Shown: piece by piece, positions 1 to 10,362 of the stretch
Layout: the number at the start of each line of letters is the position of its first letter
Position numbering within the stretch: position 1 is the stretch's first letter
Assembly (NCBI GenBank): GCA_011319805.1
Contig: SJRY01000076.1
Span: forward strand, 62,001 to 126,000
Length of the DNA: 64,000 nt
Direction: 5' to 3'
Source of the DNA: Macrocybe gigantea
Taxonomy: Eukaryota; Basidiomycota; Agaricomycetes; Agaricales; Callistosporiaceae
Made by a program: the position numbers and the translations under genes
The notes under the pieces: model-generated
Seen by the model: the letters and a program-made list of their open reading frames with translations, nothing else
Databases searched by the model: none
What the model was told of the DNA's origin: nothing

Positions 1-32
1 TTTTACACCACCACAACTCTATGCTATGTAAT

Positions 33-1085
33 CTAGTACTTGGTAGATCCACCTTTGGCCTCTATAACATCTTTTACCCTGTCTGGCATGCTTCCAACTA
101 AAGTATTTATCAATTCCAAGTCCAGTTTTGCCCACTCTGCCTGAAGCATACTCCACAATTCATCCACATTCTGAGGAAGAGTTGGCCTGCTATTGATCCT
201 ACTTTTGAGCAGAATCCAAACATGTTCAATGGGATTGAGGTCTGGAGACTGTGCTGGGTGAGGGAGAATGACTATGTTCTGATTTTTTCGCCATTCTTGT
301 GAAGCCTTGGTGCGGTGAATAGGGGCCCCATCTTCCATGACTGCTACCTGCCCTCTCTCTTCACTTAGCTCCTCATAGATATCCCAAAGGGGACCAGAAA
401 GGATTAATCTGATATAATCTGACCCCTTTCTGGCATCCTTTGGGATTCTAATAAGGGGACCAAGCCTCCCATGTGCCATACACCCCCAAATCATCAAACT
501 TTGCCTTCCTGACTTGAAAGTTGGAGTGAGACACTTCTTGTCATACTTTTCTCCAGGTCTCCTGCGCACCCAGACCACCCTAGAGTTTTTCCCAATCTCC
601 ACAGATGACTCATCTGTCCAAATCATCCGGTTCCAGTCCTCACTCCCCCAACCCTGGTGTTCCTTCGCCCATACAAACCGTGCCTTCTGATGCTCAGGCT
701 TGAGATAAGGTTTCTTGGCTGCAACATGTCCTTTCATGCCTAAATGATTGCTGATAGCCCTCCTAACAGTGTCTGGATGGACAGGATTGTCTCGAGAGGT
801 GTTGACATTTTGGGTGAGCTCGGAGAGAGTTTGGCGTCTGTTTCCATCTAGAGAAACTTTGAGATGTCATATGGACTGCTCATCTAGCTTGGGTGGTCTA
901 CCCAAGCATGGGATATCATCAAAATGACCTCAGGTATCATAGTATTTGAGAATGCGAAAAATGGTGCTGCGGTCCCTTCCAACAAAAGTGGCAATATCTT
1001 GAATTGGCATATTTTCTTTGGATTTGTGATAGATGAGGGATCGCAGCTCTGGTGATGTGTTTTTGGTTCCAGGTGTCTTAGGCAT
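33..1085 (-). pseudogene. Tc1-like DDE transposase with two in-frame TGA codons
   Basis: An ATG at 1085 opens a frame that stays in register to the TAG at 33-35 (350 codons, the usual Tc1 length) but is interrupted by two TGA codons, near 930 and 875. The N-terminal part has a helix-turn-helix character (DIATFVGRDRSTIFRIL). The C-terminal 234 residues are open and contain the DDE catalytic motifs: TDES, EDGAPIHRT and SPDLNPIEHVW. In both stops a C-to-T change in CGA (arginine) would explain the TGA, as expected from deamination of methylated CpG. The gene looks recently inactivated: the catalytic triad and the frame are otherwise intact. Confidence 0.85.
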
Positions 1086-1138
1086 GGTAGGTGGGGTATG
1101 GGCAGGTGTAGAGAGTAATTTTTATTTATTGTTTACAC

Positions 1139-1169
1139 GTGATGTTGCAAAACTTTTGCAAGGGTACTG
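1139..1169. repeat. Right terminal inverted repeat of the Tc1 element
   Basis: The outer 8 bases read inward are CAGTACCC, followed by TTGCAAAAG and then TTTTGCAACATCAC. The last block pairs with window positions 1-14. A TA target duplication follows at 1170-1171. Confidence 0.7.
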
Positions 1170-1291
1170 TACATGACAAACAATCTGCCAGAACAAACAA
1201 ACAGCAGCCAATCAGCGACCAGTTCCTCCCTTCCTGCCTTTCCACTGCCTTTCTCACTTCCAACACCACGTCCGTGATACAAAATAAATAT

Positions 1292-1560
1292 TTAGAATAG
1301 GCTATTGTTGGCCAGTCGTTCTCTGGTGTTTTTGTTGAGTGCCTTTAACCGTTCGTCCTCTGCCAGTAAATTCAACTCGTGCACTGCCTGCAGATTCGTC
1401 TCATCAAACGGTCACAGCAACTGTATGGTATCTGGACCACGTCCACGCAATGGTGCGACATACAGGTTGAACAAGGTAAGGCCACCACCTACCGGTGGTG
1501 GAGCAATGTCGATGATGGCCTGTTCCAGTGTTTGTCCTTGCGCGCTTGGTTTGGCTGGAC
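1292..1560 (-). pseudogene. Degenerate C-terminal fragment of a PIF1/Helitron-type helicase
   Basis: On the minus strand a frame reads SAQGQTLEQAIIDIAPPPTG, then LTLFNLYVAPLRGRGPDTI, then a TGA, then PFDETNLQAVHELNLL and EDERLKALNKNTRE before a stop. This follows the end of fungal PIF1-like / Helitron-associated helicases, where a QGQT motif, a VDIA-PPTGG segment, a VALSRS motif and an RLLRDFD segment occur in this order. The RS motif has decayed (APLRGRGP) and one arginine codon has become TGA. No other helicase motif is nearby, so this is a relic about 90 codons long. The assignment rests on memory of the family pattern. Confidence 0.55.
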
Positions 1561-1790
1561 AGCATGCAAGGTATCGCCGGCCAACGCCGGCGCTTTTTCA
1601 TAATCATAGCTATATAAACTAAAATAAAACAAGGCCCGAAAGAGCGAACAATGACGCAGGGTCTGTTTATATCCCACACTCGAAACAATGCAACGTAACT
1701 GTGTACAAACAAGCTGGAGTTCCTCCTCGCATATTGCAGATGATTAGAACGAGCCTTTCTAAAGAAAGGACTCGTAACCTGCCAGTGCAG

Positions 1791-2805
1791 ATGGCGGATC
1801 CCGCTACTGCCTTTTGTGAAGCCCTACGAAAGAGCAAGCACATTGTAGTCATTGCTGGAGCTGGCCTGTCGGCTGCTTCAGGTGAGTACAGTAGAGATTC
1901 TGGGCAACTGAGATTGAATATGATAAACAGGTATTCCTACCTTCCGTGATGGTGGGGGTATGTGGCGATTGCTGGACGCCACAACTCTAGTGACGCCCGA
2001 GGTGTTCGATGAGAACCCTTCCTTGGTTTGGCAATTTTATCATTACAGACGAAGCAGGGCATTGGCAGCAAAGCCGAATCCGGCCCATGAGATTCTTGCT
2101 AAATTATCTGCACCACGATATCTCAAGAAAGTCGCTCCCGAGGCAAAAACCTTCCATCTCGTCACTCAGAACGTCGACAGACTATCGGTGGCGGCTTTGC
2201 AGGCGGTTTCTGAGAGGCTGGCATGCGAGTCGCAAAACAGGTCCGAAGAACCGACGAGGTGACTCGTCTTTGCAGACTGCATCTTTGAAATGCACGGGCG
2301 CATCTTCGACGTCCGGTGCACCAAGTGCGACTGGTGCCTAGAAGATAGGACAGATCCGCTCTGCCCTGCATTAGGTGTTCCCGACGCGGCTTTCAAAGAC
2401 TATAATGAAGCGGGGTCCAACGACATAAATATCCCAGTGGAAGAGTTGCCACATTGTCCGATCTGCAATGCTCTTGCGAGGCCAGGCGTTGTGTGGTTCG
2501 GCGAAAAACCATACCATCTCGATGAGATCAACAGCATTGTATACAAAGCGGACATGTGCCTTGTAATCGGCACTTCCTCAATCGTATATTCGTCGTTCGT
2601 TCTGATGGCCTCGACCTTGACTTACTGATTTGAACGGTGACAGGTGCGACCTGCATCGACGTATGCATATCGGGTCAAAAGACACGGTGGGAAAGTGGCG
2701 GTCTTCAACTTGGATCCTAGCGAGAAGGACGAACAAGCAGATTTCGTGTTCCGTGGTCGCTGCGAAATGATACTCCCTTCATTGTTTCCAGAACTCGCAG
2801 ATTGA
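1791..2805 (+). CDS. SIRT5-like NAD-dependent protein deacylase (sirtuin)
   Basis: Exons 1791-1881, 1931-2224, 2276-2583 and 2644-2805 give 284 residues. The Rossmann signature [17 protein letters not shown] spans the first intron. TQNVD and the catalytic-histidine segment EMHGRIFD follow, then two CxxC pairs of the structural zinc (CTKC, CPIC) and the cofactor-pocket motif GTSS. The segment FYHYRRSRA holds the Tyr-x-x-Arg that in SIRT5-type enzymes binds acidic acyl groups, so desuccinylase/demalonylase activity is likely (family knowledge). The second intron is only consistent with a GC donor: read through, it carries a TGA at 2260. If that intron is wrong, the gene is interrupted. An upstream in-frame ATG at 1701 would add 30 residues that could target mitochondria. 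Confidence 0.85.
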
Positions 2806-2923
2806 GCATTCTGTTCCTTGTTCTGAGAAACTTATGTTTGCGTGCTCGGATTTCTCCGAATGCTGACTAAGCTCAGAGTGATTTGCTAAGCAGGAGACTG
2901 CACTGACGCTATCACCAACCACA

Positions 2924-3866
2924 ATGACCGGTCTCGACTCCCTTAATGTTCTTGTCCATACATTCCCTCCCTTTTCCTCTCTGAACTTGCATTTACCTTC
3001 GTCAACGCCGGTGTCATCCATTCTGCCTCTGCTATGTGCTCGCCATTCTAGATTACCGGCCAACATCGTCGATCCGTCGGAGTTTGTCCTAGCAACCCAT
3101 ACAGGTCGGATCCTGTCTGACGACGATGCCCCAGTGTCGTCACTGTTGGAGGAGGGCTTCGGGGCTTCGGGGCCCTCATTTATCACCCTTCGGTTAACTC
3201 CTCGTGTGTTGGGAGGCAAAGGAGGTTTCGGGTCACAGCTGAGGGCTGCGGGCGGTAGGATGAGCAGTCAGAAAACGAGCAATAATGATTCGTGTCGAGA
3301 CTTGAACGGCAGGAGGCTGAGTACGTTGAAGGAAGCCAAAAAGTGAGCGCAACGAGTAGCGTAACTTTAGTTCGACTACTGACAAACACCTGCCATATTT
3401 TCAGGCTTGCAGAATATCTCGAGTCCGAACCTGAAAGGCTCGCAGCAAAGGCTAAAGCCCAGAAAGAGAAGCTTGAAGCTCTTGAACGCAAGCTTGGCCT
3501 CGATCCCAACAATAGAGATAAACCGGCAGACTCTGCTACCTTGGCTGGGACGAAACACCGTTTCGATGACACGGAATTCCTTGAGCAAACTAAAGAATTG
3601 ACAGAAGGCGTCAAGAACGCTGTTAGTGCCGGTATGTTGAATATGTGTACGTGTTGTGGGCTGTGCCTAACGTACTGCCAATGATAGCTATGCTGAAGAA
3701 GAGGAAAAAGCCCAAACTGTCTCCTTCGCCACCCGAAGCGTCCGACTCGACGAAGCAGGCCGATTCCGCCACCAAAGCGTCAAAGGCTTCACCAGAAAAG
3801 TTGTCCGAATCTCCCCCGGCCATCCCCGTCCTTCCAGCCGTGCCTCTGGATGCTGTTGGAGCATGA
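2924..3866 (+). CDS. SDE2: Sde2, ubiquitin-fold splicing / genome-maintenance factor
   Basis: Exons 2924-3342, 3405-3631 and 3688-3866. The N-terminal ~95 residues form the ubiquitin-like domain. It ends in the diagnostic cleavage site GGKGGFGSQLRAAGGRM; in the family a deubiquitinase cuts after GG to release an active fragment beginning with Lys. Next come the conserved segments SCRDLNGRRL and a Lys/Glu-rich coiled coil (LAEYLESEPERLAAKAKAQ). The tail is Ser/Pro/Lys-rich with a possible nuclear signal (KKRKKPKL). Known role: helps the spliceosome remove selected introns, and in animals acts at replication forks. It starts 118 bp after the sirtuin on the same strand. Confidence 0.93.
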
Positions 3867-4059
3867 GCCCTTTTTTCCCTTCGTATTGTACACATACGAG
3901 ACTTGTGTCGTTTATCTCTAATAGATTTGTACATTCTCCGTTTTTTGGGACCGTAGTTACTGGTCAGGACACCGACACGTGAGCACGTGACTTTGTATAT
4001 CTCATTGACGCGCTGAATTTCACCAACTCAGTTCAACGCCACAAATTTCACGCTACTTC

Positions 4060-5823
4060 ATGGCACTCAAAAGATCCTCCGAGCTCACTGATTTCGACGA
4101 TGAAGGCGACATCTTTATCACCAGGTATCTTCCCCCCAAGCGTCGCCAATATTCCTTTCCTCGGACCCCACTTCCTGCTCCCCGCCCACAGCTATTTTCC
4201 GCACCTGGGACACCTTTCACACCGCTTCCTACCCGCCCTCACGACTCACCGTCGAATCCGTTCAGCCGCAAACGTGCGCAGATCTTGACGCACACGCTGC
4301 CACCCATAACAACCTTCGGAAAACATCTCCCGCTCCGTTTTCAGCTCATTCGTTCGAGTCTTTCTCCGAGGCTGGGTGGCACGTACCGCGTGGTTCAAGT
4401 ACCGCTGAATTACACCTTTGTACACCTGAGATTCCTCATCTCCTTTTTGTTCGGCGGCGGGTGGCATGCGAACCCGAAGGAGGACCGGCATCTGTTCGAA
4501 GTCAAGAAGCGGATCGTGATTTACAGCATGGCGTACAAACCCGGGCAGATCAAGTCGGGCGCGACGTGCGTCAAGCTCTCTGATGTCCGTGATCCGTGCA
4601 GATACCGGCCAGAGGTTGACGAGGACGAGGATGCGTTCACAGGCGAGGATGACAAGCCCTGGGAGCAGAATAGTGGCGACGACAAGGGTGGAGAGGAAGA
4701 CGACGAAGAATGCGACGATTGGATATGGCAAGCTGAAGAGGACTTTACGCTGGGTCATGTCTGGCCGAGGGGTGGAGATCTTTCTCGCGGCATAATATAC
4801 GTATGTTCCTTCTTCTTGTCGTCAACTTGCTGGACTAAAGCAGAATTTTCGGTACAGCATCATAATAACTCCACTGCGATACATATAACACTCAACGCAA
4901 CGACTATTGCAAAACGCCGAGGCCGATCTAATACTCCCTATGTTTTCAGCGTGCGGGGCCGAGTCCAGTTATTTCCTCGTCTCCCCCCGCCTCTACCCAA
5001 GCCAATATTTTCCGTCCCGACAGATAAGCTCAAGACGCCAGATTGGCGGCTCAAGACGTCTTCCGCCAAGTCACCGGCCAAAAGGCCCGCCCCGGCAGAC
5101 GACGCGGACGTCGACGCCGAGGGAGAGTACGATCCGGATTATGGAGACGCGTCGTCCAGCATATTCTTCCTCGGCGACGACGACGATGAGAAGGAGGACC
5201 AAGACCCAGAACACGACACCGACCCCGAAGTCGAAAGCGACGAAGAAGAGGATCCTTCCCTCTTGTTGGACGCAAAGACGTTCAATCCGGACCACGCGTT
5301 TGAAATGTTCATAAAGCGCTTGCATTCGCGTCTCAGACACATCGGAGCGCCCGTGTCGTGCCTCGAGCCGGAGGACGATTTTTCCGAGGACGAAAGCAAC
5401 GACGAGAACGTCCCTCTTCCCAGTTCGACACCGGGTCTGGACTACTCTCACGCCTCTTCCTCTCCCGTCTCCTCTCCCGTCAAATCACCCGCCGCTGCGG
5501 TGTCTCTGCGTTACCCTCTCGAGTCTCTCTCGAAAATGAAATACGCGTATACGCCTGCGCCGCCGGTCGCGCCGTGGAAGCGGAGGCGGATCGAACGCGT
5601 CGAGAAACGGCTTGAGCGGATGAAGAAGGGCGACTGGATCTGCAGCGCGGATGAGGACAAAGAAAAGGATGAAGACGACGAGGATGAGATGAACGCGTCG
5701 ACGGACGAGAAGAACGCCGGGAAGAGTGATGGCAGTGCAGACGATGGGGACGATGTTTTTGTTCGCCCAAAGCTTGCGCCTGGCGAAGTCTGGGATCCAT
5801 TCGGCGAAGAGTCTGAGGTCTAA
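4060..5823 (+). CDS. Acidic nuclear-type protein with a plasmid pRiA4b ORF3-like domain
   Basis: Residues ~92-260 (LRFQLIRSSLSPRLGGTYRV, DRHLFEVKKRI, DFTLGHVWPRGGDLSRG) resemble the pRiA4b ORF3-like domain, which is found alone in bacterial plasmid proteins and in some fungi. The similarity is judged by eye and is moderate. Long Asp/Glu-rich stretches follow (DEDEDAFTGEDD, FFLGDDDDEKEDQDPEHD), then a basic patch (WKRRRIERVEKRLERMKK) and an acidic end. The frame is open for 587 codons. However, 4801-4857 looks like a 57-nt intron (TAC|gtatgt...ggtacag|CAT) without a stop, so the protein is probably 568 residues. Molecular function unknown; chromatin or RNA binding would fit the charge pattern but is a guess. 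Confidence 0.6.
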   Translation: MALKRSSELTDFDDEGDIFITRYLPPKRRQYSFPRTPLPAPRPQLFSAPGTPFTPLPTRPHDSPSNPFSRKRAQILTHTLPPITTFGKHLPLRFQLIRSSLSPRLGGTYRVVQVPLNYTFVHLRFLISFLFGGGWHANPKEDRHLFEVKKRIVIYSMAYKPGQIKSGATCVKLSDVRDPCRYRPEVDEDEDAFTGEDDKPWEQNSGDDKGGEEDDEECDDWIWQAEEDFTLGHVWPRGGDLSRGIIYVCSFFLSSTCWTKAEFSVQHHNNSTAIHITLNATTIAKRRGRSNTPYVFSVRGRVQLFPRLPPPLPKPIFSVPTDKLKTPDWRLKTSSAKSPAKRPAPADDADVDAEGEYDPDYGDASSSIFFLGDDDDEKEDQDPEHDTDPEVESDEEEDPSLLLDAKTFNPDHAFEMFIKRLHSRLRHIGAPVSCLEPEDDFSEDESNDENVPLPSSTPGLDYSHASSSPVSSPVKSPAAAVSLRYPLESLSKMKYAYTPAPPVAPWKRRRIERVEKRLERMKKGDWICSADEDKEKDEDDEDEMNASTDEKNAGKSDGSADDGDDVFVRPKLAPGEVWDPFGEESEV

Positions 5824-6114
5824 AGTTTTTCATCTGTCTACATGGTAGGGTTTTCTCCGTAAATCAGCTAGATATGTACCCCTTATACCCTGTAATCGAA
5901 CTGAATCTATTGTACAGTATCACATGGTGCCATGTTTCCGGATAACTCACACTTTGTCAGTCGAACCCAATGGTGAAATCATGCTTCGAGCTGTTTCTCC
6001 ATTCCTTCTCAGAACAGAATCTAAGAGTACAATAATAAGACCAGCTAGGTAATATAACATTCTAACTCTCGCCCCGCTTCGAGCGGCAGACATCCTACAC
6101 TAGCGCTCGCCAAT

Positions 6115-8193
6115 CTAGACAAGCTTAGCCAAGCTCAATGTATTCTTGCCAACATCTGTCGAAAAGTACGCGTTCTTCAAGAACACGTCGCCAACCTGGT
6201 TTTTTTTTTTTTTTCAAAACTTAGGTTAACGCAATGCAAACGGCGGAGGGAAAAAAAATACACACAAGCCACTCGTTGGCTCCTCCAACGTTGCCAGAAG
6301 CAATGCCCGAGATGCAATCGCCGTTGGGGTCGGCGGCGTTGACGGGCTGGAACGCGATGTCCCTCGGATCAATGGCAAACGTGGCACCCCCGAACGAGAG
6401 CGCAACGCTCGCCTGAGTGTTGCACGGCACGGTGAAGCCGCCCTGGCCATCCGACTTGGCGCCCTGGATCTGCTGGTGTACGGCTGTGGCATCGGCAGCG
6501 GGCGCGATGATCAGGGTAGTGCCCGTGTCGAGAATGGCGGTGCGACCTTGAAGACCAAGGTTCTGCCCGTCGACGGAGACGGCGTCCATGTTGGCTTCCC
6601 AGAATCCTTGCTGGCTCACGTTGGGCACATTGACGAGGGTTTGGGCGTCGAACTTGGTCGTATCGAGGCCACTATTCGTTACGCAAGAGTAAACTCGGCT
6701 CTTATTAAACAGCATAGGAAGAGAAGGACTCACCCAAACGTTATCTCACCATCATTCTTGTTGTCTAGCAGACGCGAAATCTTATACGAGGTGATGGCAT
6801 CTTGAACCAAGCCGGCTTTGGCCAAAGCCTCGATGGGCGTCAACGTTTGCTGTTGAGAAAGAGTCTAGTATTTGGCAAAGATATCAGCGCGATTTGGGAG
6901 CTACAACGGTTGGCAACTTACAGATTGAGCCAGTCCCATGAGACCATCGAATGGTGTGGTGTTATCGGAGAATTCAACACTTTCAGTAGTTGCGACGCCG
7001 AACGTGTGGCCAGTGAGCTTGAGACCCGCAACATCGATATTGTCTTGAATGACATTTCCAGACACTTGACCTGTACCATAAGTGACTTGGAACGGCGTGT
7101 TCGTGGCCTTGAAAGTATTTGAGCCCTGAGGTCCAAGGAAATTGTGATTTCCCTTTGGCAGATGTTACGATACGGCAATGATCGTTCGGATTGAAGAACA
7201 CTTACACATCCACCACCAGCATCAGACTTGCAATTTTCTGCACCGACCCATAAATCAGCCGAACCAGAATCCATCAAGATCAAGAAGTTCCGAGGCGGTG
7301 TTCCCATCTTGATAGTTGCAAGGTATCCAATATCATTGGCTCTGAAGACGGTAAACTAAGGCGAATCATGAAAAAGATCAAATCTGGACTTACTCGATGT
7401 CAAGGCCTAGAGAATTTTGACCGCTGGGGGCACCTGCAGGAGTTACTACGTCAGGCTGAGCAGCAGCGCCGCTGTAACAGTATTCAATGGCATATTCGCT
7501 TAGTTAGGGGGTTCACGTACCTAGCTGTTTGGTTGGCAGCGTTGCCCGTTGCGCCTCCAGCACCGCCGACGCCAGTAGTGGTCTTGCCATTTGCTTTTCC
7601 GGTGCTGTTGCCAGTCGCTCCGCCGTTCTGGCCTTGTTTGGTCCTCTGACCGCTGGTGGCACCATTCTGGCCTACTCTAGTCCGCTGAGCACCGGCGGCA
7701 CCATTCCGGTTCCGTTGGCCTCCCTGAGCAGCAGCAGCAGCATTCTTGTTCTTAGCTGTAGCACCTGCAAGTACGGCGCCCGACCCAGTAGTCTTGGCCT
7801 TTGTCTGCGAGTTGATCCGCGAAGGGACACCAACGCGATTGTAACGCCTTGTAAGGCCCTCGTCGCCATCTTCTTCAATGGAAAGCACGCGTTTCCGGAG
7901 ATTATTCGCTAGCTCCGCGTCGGAAGGGACTTCACGACCCGTCATCCGAGCATATCGACGGTGACTGCGGTTAATGTTCTGCTGATGAGCCTGAAAAGAA
8001 ACATATATCAAGGACGTTGCGCAGGCATTTGCCCATCGTATAAACTCACAATAAGAGGATGTACATCCGACCGTTGTTCAATACGTTTGAGTGGCAAAGT
8101 GACAAAGCCAGTCTTCGGTTTCGGGCGAGGGAGCGCCTGGACAGAGATGGCAAGAAGGATGCCTGTCAAAAGCGAGGAGAAATTGAAATGCAT
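6115..8193 (-). CDS. Secreted pepsin-type aspartic protease (A1 family)
   Basis: Eight exons: 8050-8193, 7521-7990, 7394-7471, 7206-7341, 6922-7152, 6734-6849, 6266-6671 and 6115-6195; 553 residues, all junctions in phase. It starts with a signal peptide (MHFNFSSLLTGILLAISVQA). A long propeptide rich in Gly, Asn, Gln and Ala follows. The catalytic domain has MDSGSADLWVGA (first Asp) and ILDTGTTLIIAPA (second Asp), the flap segment VTYGTGQVSG, and a disulfide-type pair CNTQ...CISG. Family knowledge: extracellular or vacuolar acid protease. The prosegment plus linker (residues ~40-240) is much longer than the ~60-90 residues usual for this family. A TATA-like element lies about 170 bp upstream of the ATG. 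Confidence 0.93.
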
Positions 8194-8833
8194 GACGACC
8201 GTAGCAGGGAATCAACTCTTGGATACGAGCGGGTAATCTGCCAGAGAAAGAATGGAAAATGCAGATGAAGAAAGGGGGGAAAAAAAAGAAAGGGATGCCC
8301 GGCCAGTGGCACAGAAACAACGGGAAAACGAGTAAGTGGTTGATAACAGCTGGGCCAGCCCATTATATATTGAGAACGGCTGTTACCTGCCGGCTTCCAG
8401 GTGACAATGCGATTGTTCACACAGAATCGAGAGTGCTTGTTGCCACATGCCGTTTACTTGGGCCGAGATCATGTGAGTTGCCAAAAATAGAATACCAACA
8501 TCTGTTGCTTTGCTTTGGCCGATGATTTCATCTGTCAAGGTCTGAAGAACGGGTCAGCATCGCGAATGTGAGCAACATGGCAACTCGTTGCAAAAGGTTT
8601 CTAGCGAGGTCGTCGACGGCCTCGGGCGAGGGTTTCGATGCTCGGTCACCGAACAGATAGAAAGATGCCTAGCAAAGGAAAAAGCCGCATGAACTGACCA
8701 AGGCTCGGCGTTGCAACAATTCTATTAGCATGGGCATCTGATAGATGTAGGCAAGACACCACCATCTCTATGCAGATGGTCCGAGTTACCGGAAACCAAA
8801 GACTGCCATTCAACTCGGGGACAAACACATGGA
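8194..8833. other. Intergenic: upstream of the protease, downstream of the hydratase
   Basis: No coding signal beyond chance frames. It holds the protease promoter, including a TATATAT stretch and a purine-rich tract (8259-8300). Confidence 0.5.
8364..8371 (-). promoter_or_regulatory. TATA-like element of the aspartic protease gene
   Basis: TATATATT lies about 170 bp upstream of the protease ATG. The spacing is plausible for a regulated secreted protease, but the motif is only AT-rich and palindromic. Confidence 0.35.
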
Positions 8834-9989
8834 TCAAAGCCTCGATTTGGCTGCAGCGTCCTCGATCTGAGCATTGGTCACCCTGATATCTTTGCGAATC
8901 ATTTCCAACGCATCCCGGTACAAATCACACTGCTTCGCTTCAGCGACCCACGCCAGTAGATTAAGAAGAACAAGTACCTTGATCAAACCCCACACTCCTG
9001 CCTTGGCATTATCTCCAAACTTGTCAGCCACCTGCTCCGCCTTCGCCAACACATCAGCCGTATTTCCGTTCACCAGATGGTCTACAAGACCAGCATCCAA
9101 GGCTTCGGGCGGCGTGAACCTGTGGCCCTCCAGCGCGATTTTGCGCTGCAACCGGTGGTCTCCCACTTTTGCGCGCAATAATGCAGCGAAGGAAAGAGGC
9201 CAGATGGCGCCGAAGTGGACCTTGATCGCGTCCATAAGAACGTGTGGACCAGTCAAGGAAGAGACATACCTCATTCATGCACAGCCAGGCGTTGCGCTTG
9301 CTGCCGTCAGTCATGACACGGAAATCGCAAGCCAACGACAACATGAATCCTGCTGCGAAGCAATGGCCATTGATGGCTGCAACTGTCGGGACTGTCCAAA
9401 GGTTTCAAATCAACAATGCATTCAAAGAGACGACCAAAGTCAGCTCACTCGGGAAGGTTAATAACCGCGTCAGAATCGGATTAAACGTCACTGCGGTTCG
9501 CGAGGTTCGATGAACGAATTCAGACGGGCACGACAAGATAATTACATACCTGGGAAAAAGTTGGGGTTCGGTGCGACGCTCGGAAAGTCGAGGCCTAGTT
9601 AAGAGTCAATAAGCGCCTGAATATTCTGATGGTATGCATATTAGGAAGACGTGCCATTGCTGAAGAATTTATCCTGATCTCGTCGCCCAACGATGATCAG
9701 CGCGCCCTTTCCTCCAGCCTTGTCCTTGGTTGCATGAGCGGCTCTCCATTGTTCCCGCCAATGCCTTTCCACGGCATCAAGTGCTGGTTTCAGCCCCTTG
9801 TCCACAAGGTTGACTGTCAAGCGGCTGTCCTGTCCATTATGCAATTCTATGATCCATAATGAAGGTTTAGCTAACGCAGAGAGGGACAGTGTCAACAAAA
9901 ATGCCGGTTCAGAAAAGATATTGTCAGCCCATACGATGAGTTAAAGTGATGAGAGGTCTGTCGGCAGGAAGGCTCAACGGATATGACAT
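8834..9989 (-). CDS. Peroxisomal enoyl-CoA hydratase/isomerase
   Basis: Exons 9935-9989, 9655-9870, 9550-9594, 9449-9490, 9270-9391 and 8834-9220 give 288 residues, all in phase. The crotonase fold is shown by ALIIVGRRDQDKFFSNGLDF and the oxyanion-hole segment PTVAAINGHCFAAGFMLSL, followed by CDFRVM. The last three residues are SRL, a PTS1-type peroxisomal signal, so the enzyme probably acts in peroxisomal beta-oxidation (hydration or double-bond shift of enoyl-CoA). The start MSYPLSLPADRPLITLTH is in a separate first exon of 55 nt. The second intron uses a GC donor (AATG|GCACGT) with acceptor ACTAG; no GT donor keeps the frame. Confidence 0.9.
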
Positions 9990-10362
9990 GGCTCTCAACA
10001 AAGCGCTCTCGACAAGAATAGGGCTATTTGGTCGGGGTCATCAACCTCGGTCTTGACTGTTACTTTGAAGGCTCATAGAGAAACATGTGATTGACCCTGA
10101 GTTGCGCTATGCACCGGATGCCCTCCCAAGCTAGATTTATTTCCTTTATGACGCTGAGCTGGCCCCGCAAAGACGATAATACATAAACCCGATGTTTTCC
10201 CGTCTAGGAGAATGAGAAGAACAGCAGAACCAAGCGATTTTTGCAGTCAGTCCAAGGGCCAAAAGGTGATCAGTTGGAAGAACCAAATAAAGGACCCAAA
10301 CACAGCTGCTGCCCACCGTCACGTCCAGCAGATTCCCGGACATCCATTCCAACTCTTCAGTC
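9990..10362. other. Divergent intergenic region, hydratase / complex I subunit
   Basis: 373 bp shared upstream region between the minus-strand hydratase and the plus-strand complex I gene. No recognisable motif. Confidence 0.4.

Larger units (their letters stand above)
1..1169 (-). mobile_element. Tc1/mariner transposon, left end cut by the window edge
   Basis: The right terminus reads, from outside inward, CAGTACCCTTGCAAAAG and is followed on the plus strand by a TA dinucleotide (1170-1171), the target site of this superfamily. The first 14 bases of the window match the inner part of that inverted repeat (1152 down to 1139) at 11 of 14 positions, so roughly 17 nt of the left repeat lie outside the window. 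Between the ends is one minus-strand transposase reading frame with two stops. The element is therefore non-autonomous in this state. Confidence 0.85.

Noticed and set aside
1305..1622. 105-codon plus-strand ORF next to the Tc1 element
   Set aside because: It is antisense to the helicase fragment, which explains the sequence better.
3183..3614. 143-codon minus-strand ORF inside SDE2
   Set aside because: It is the antisense shadow of the clearly conserved SDE2 exons.
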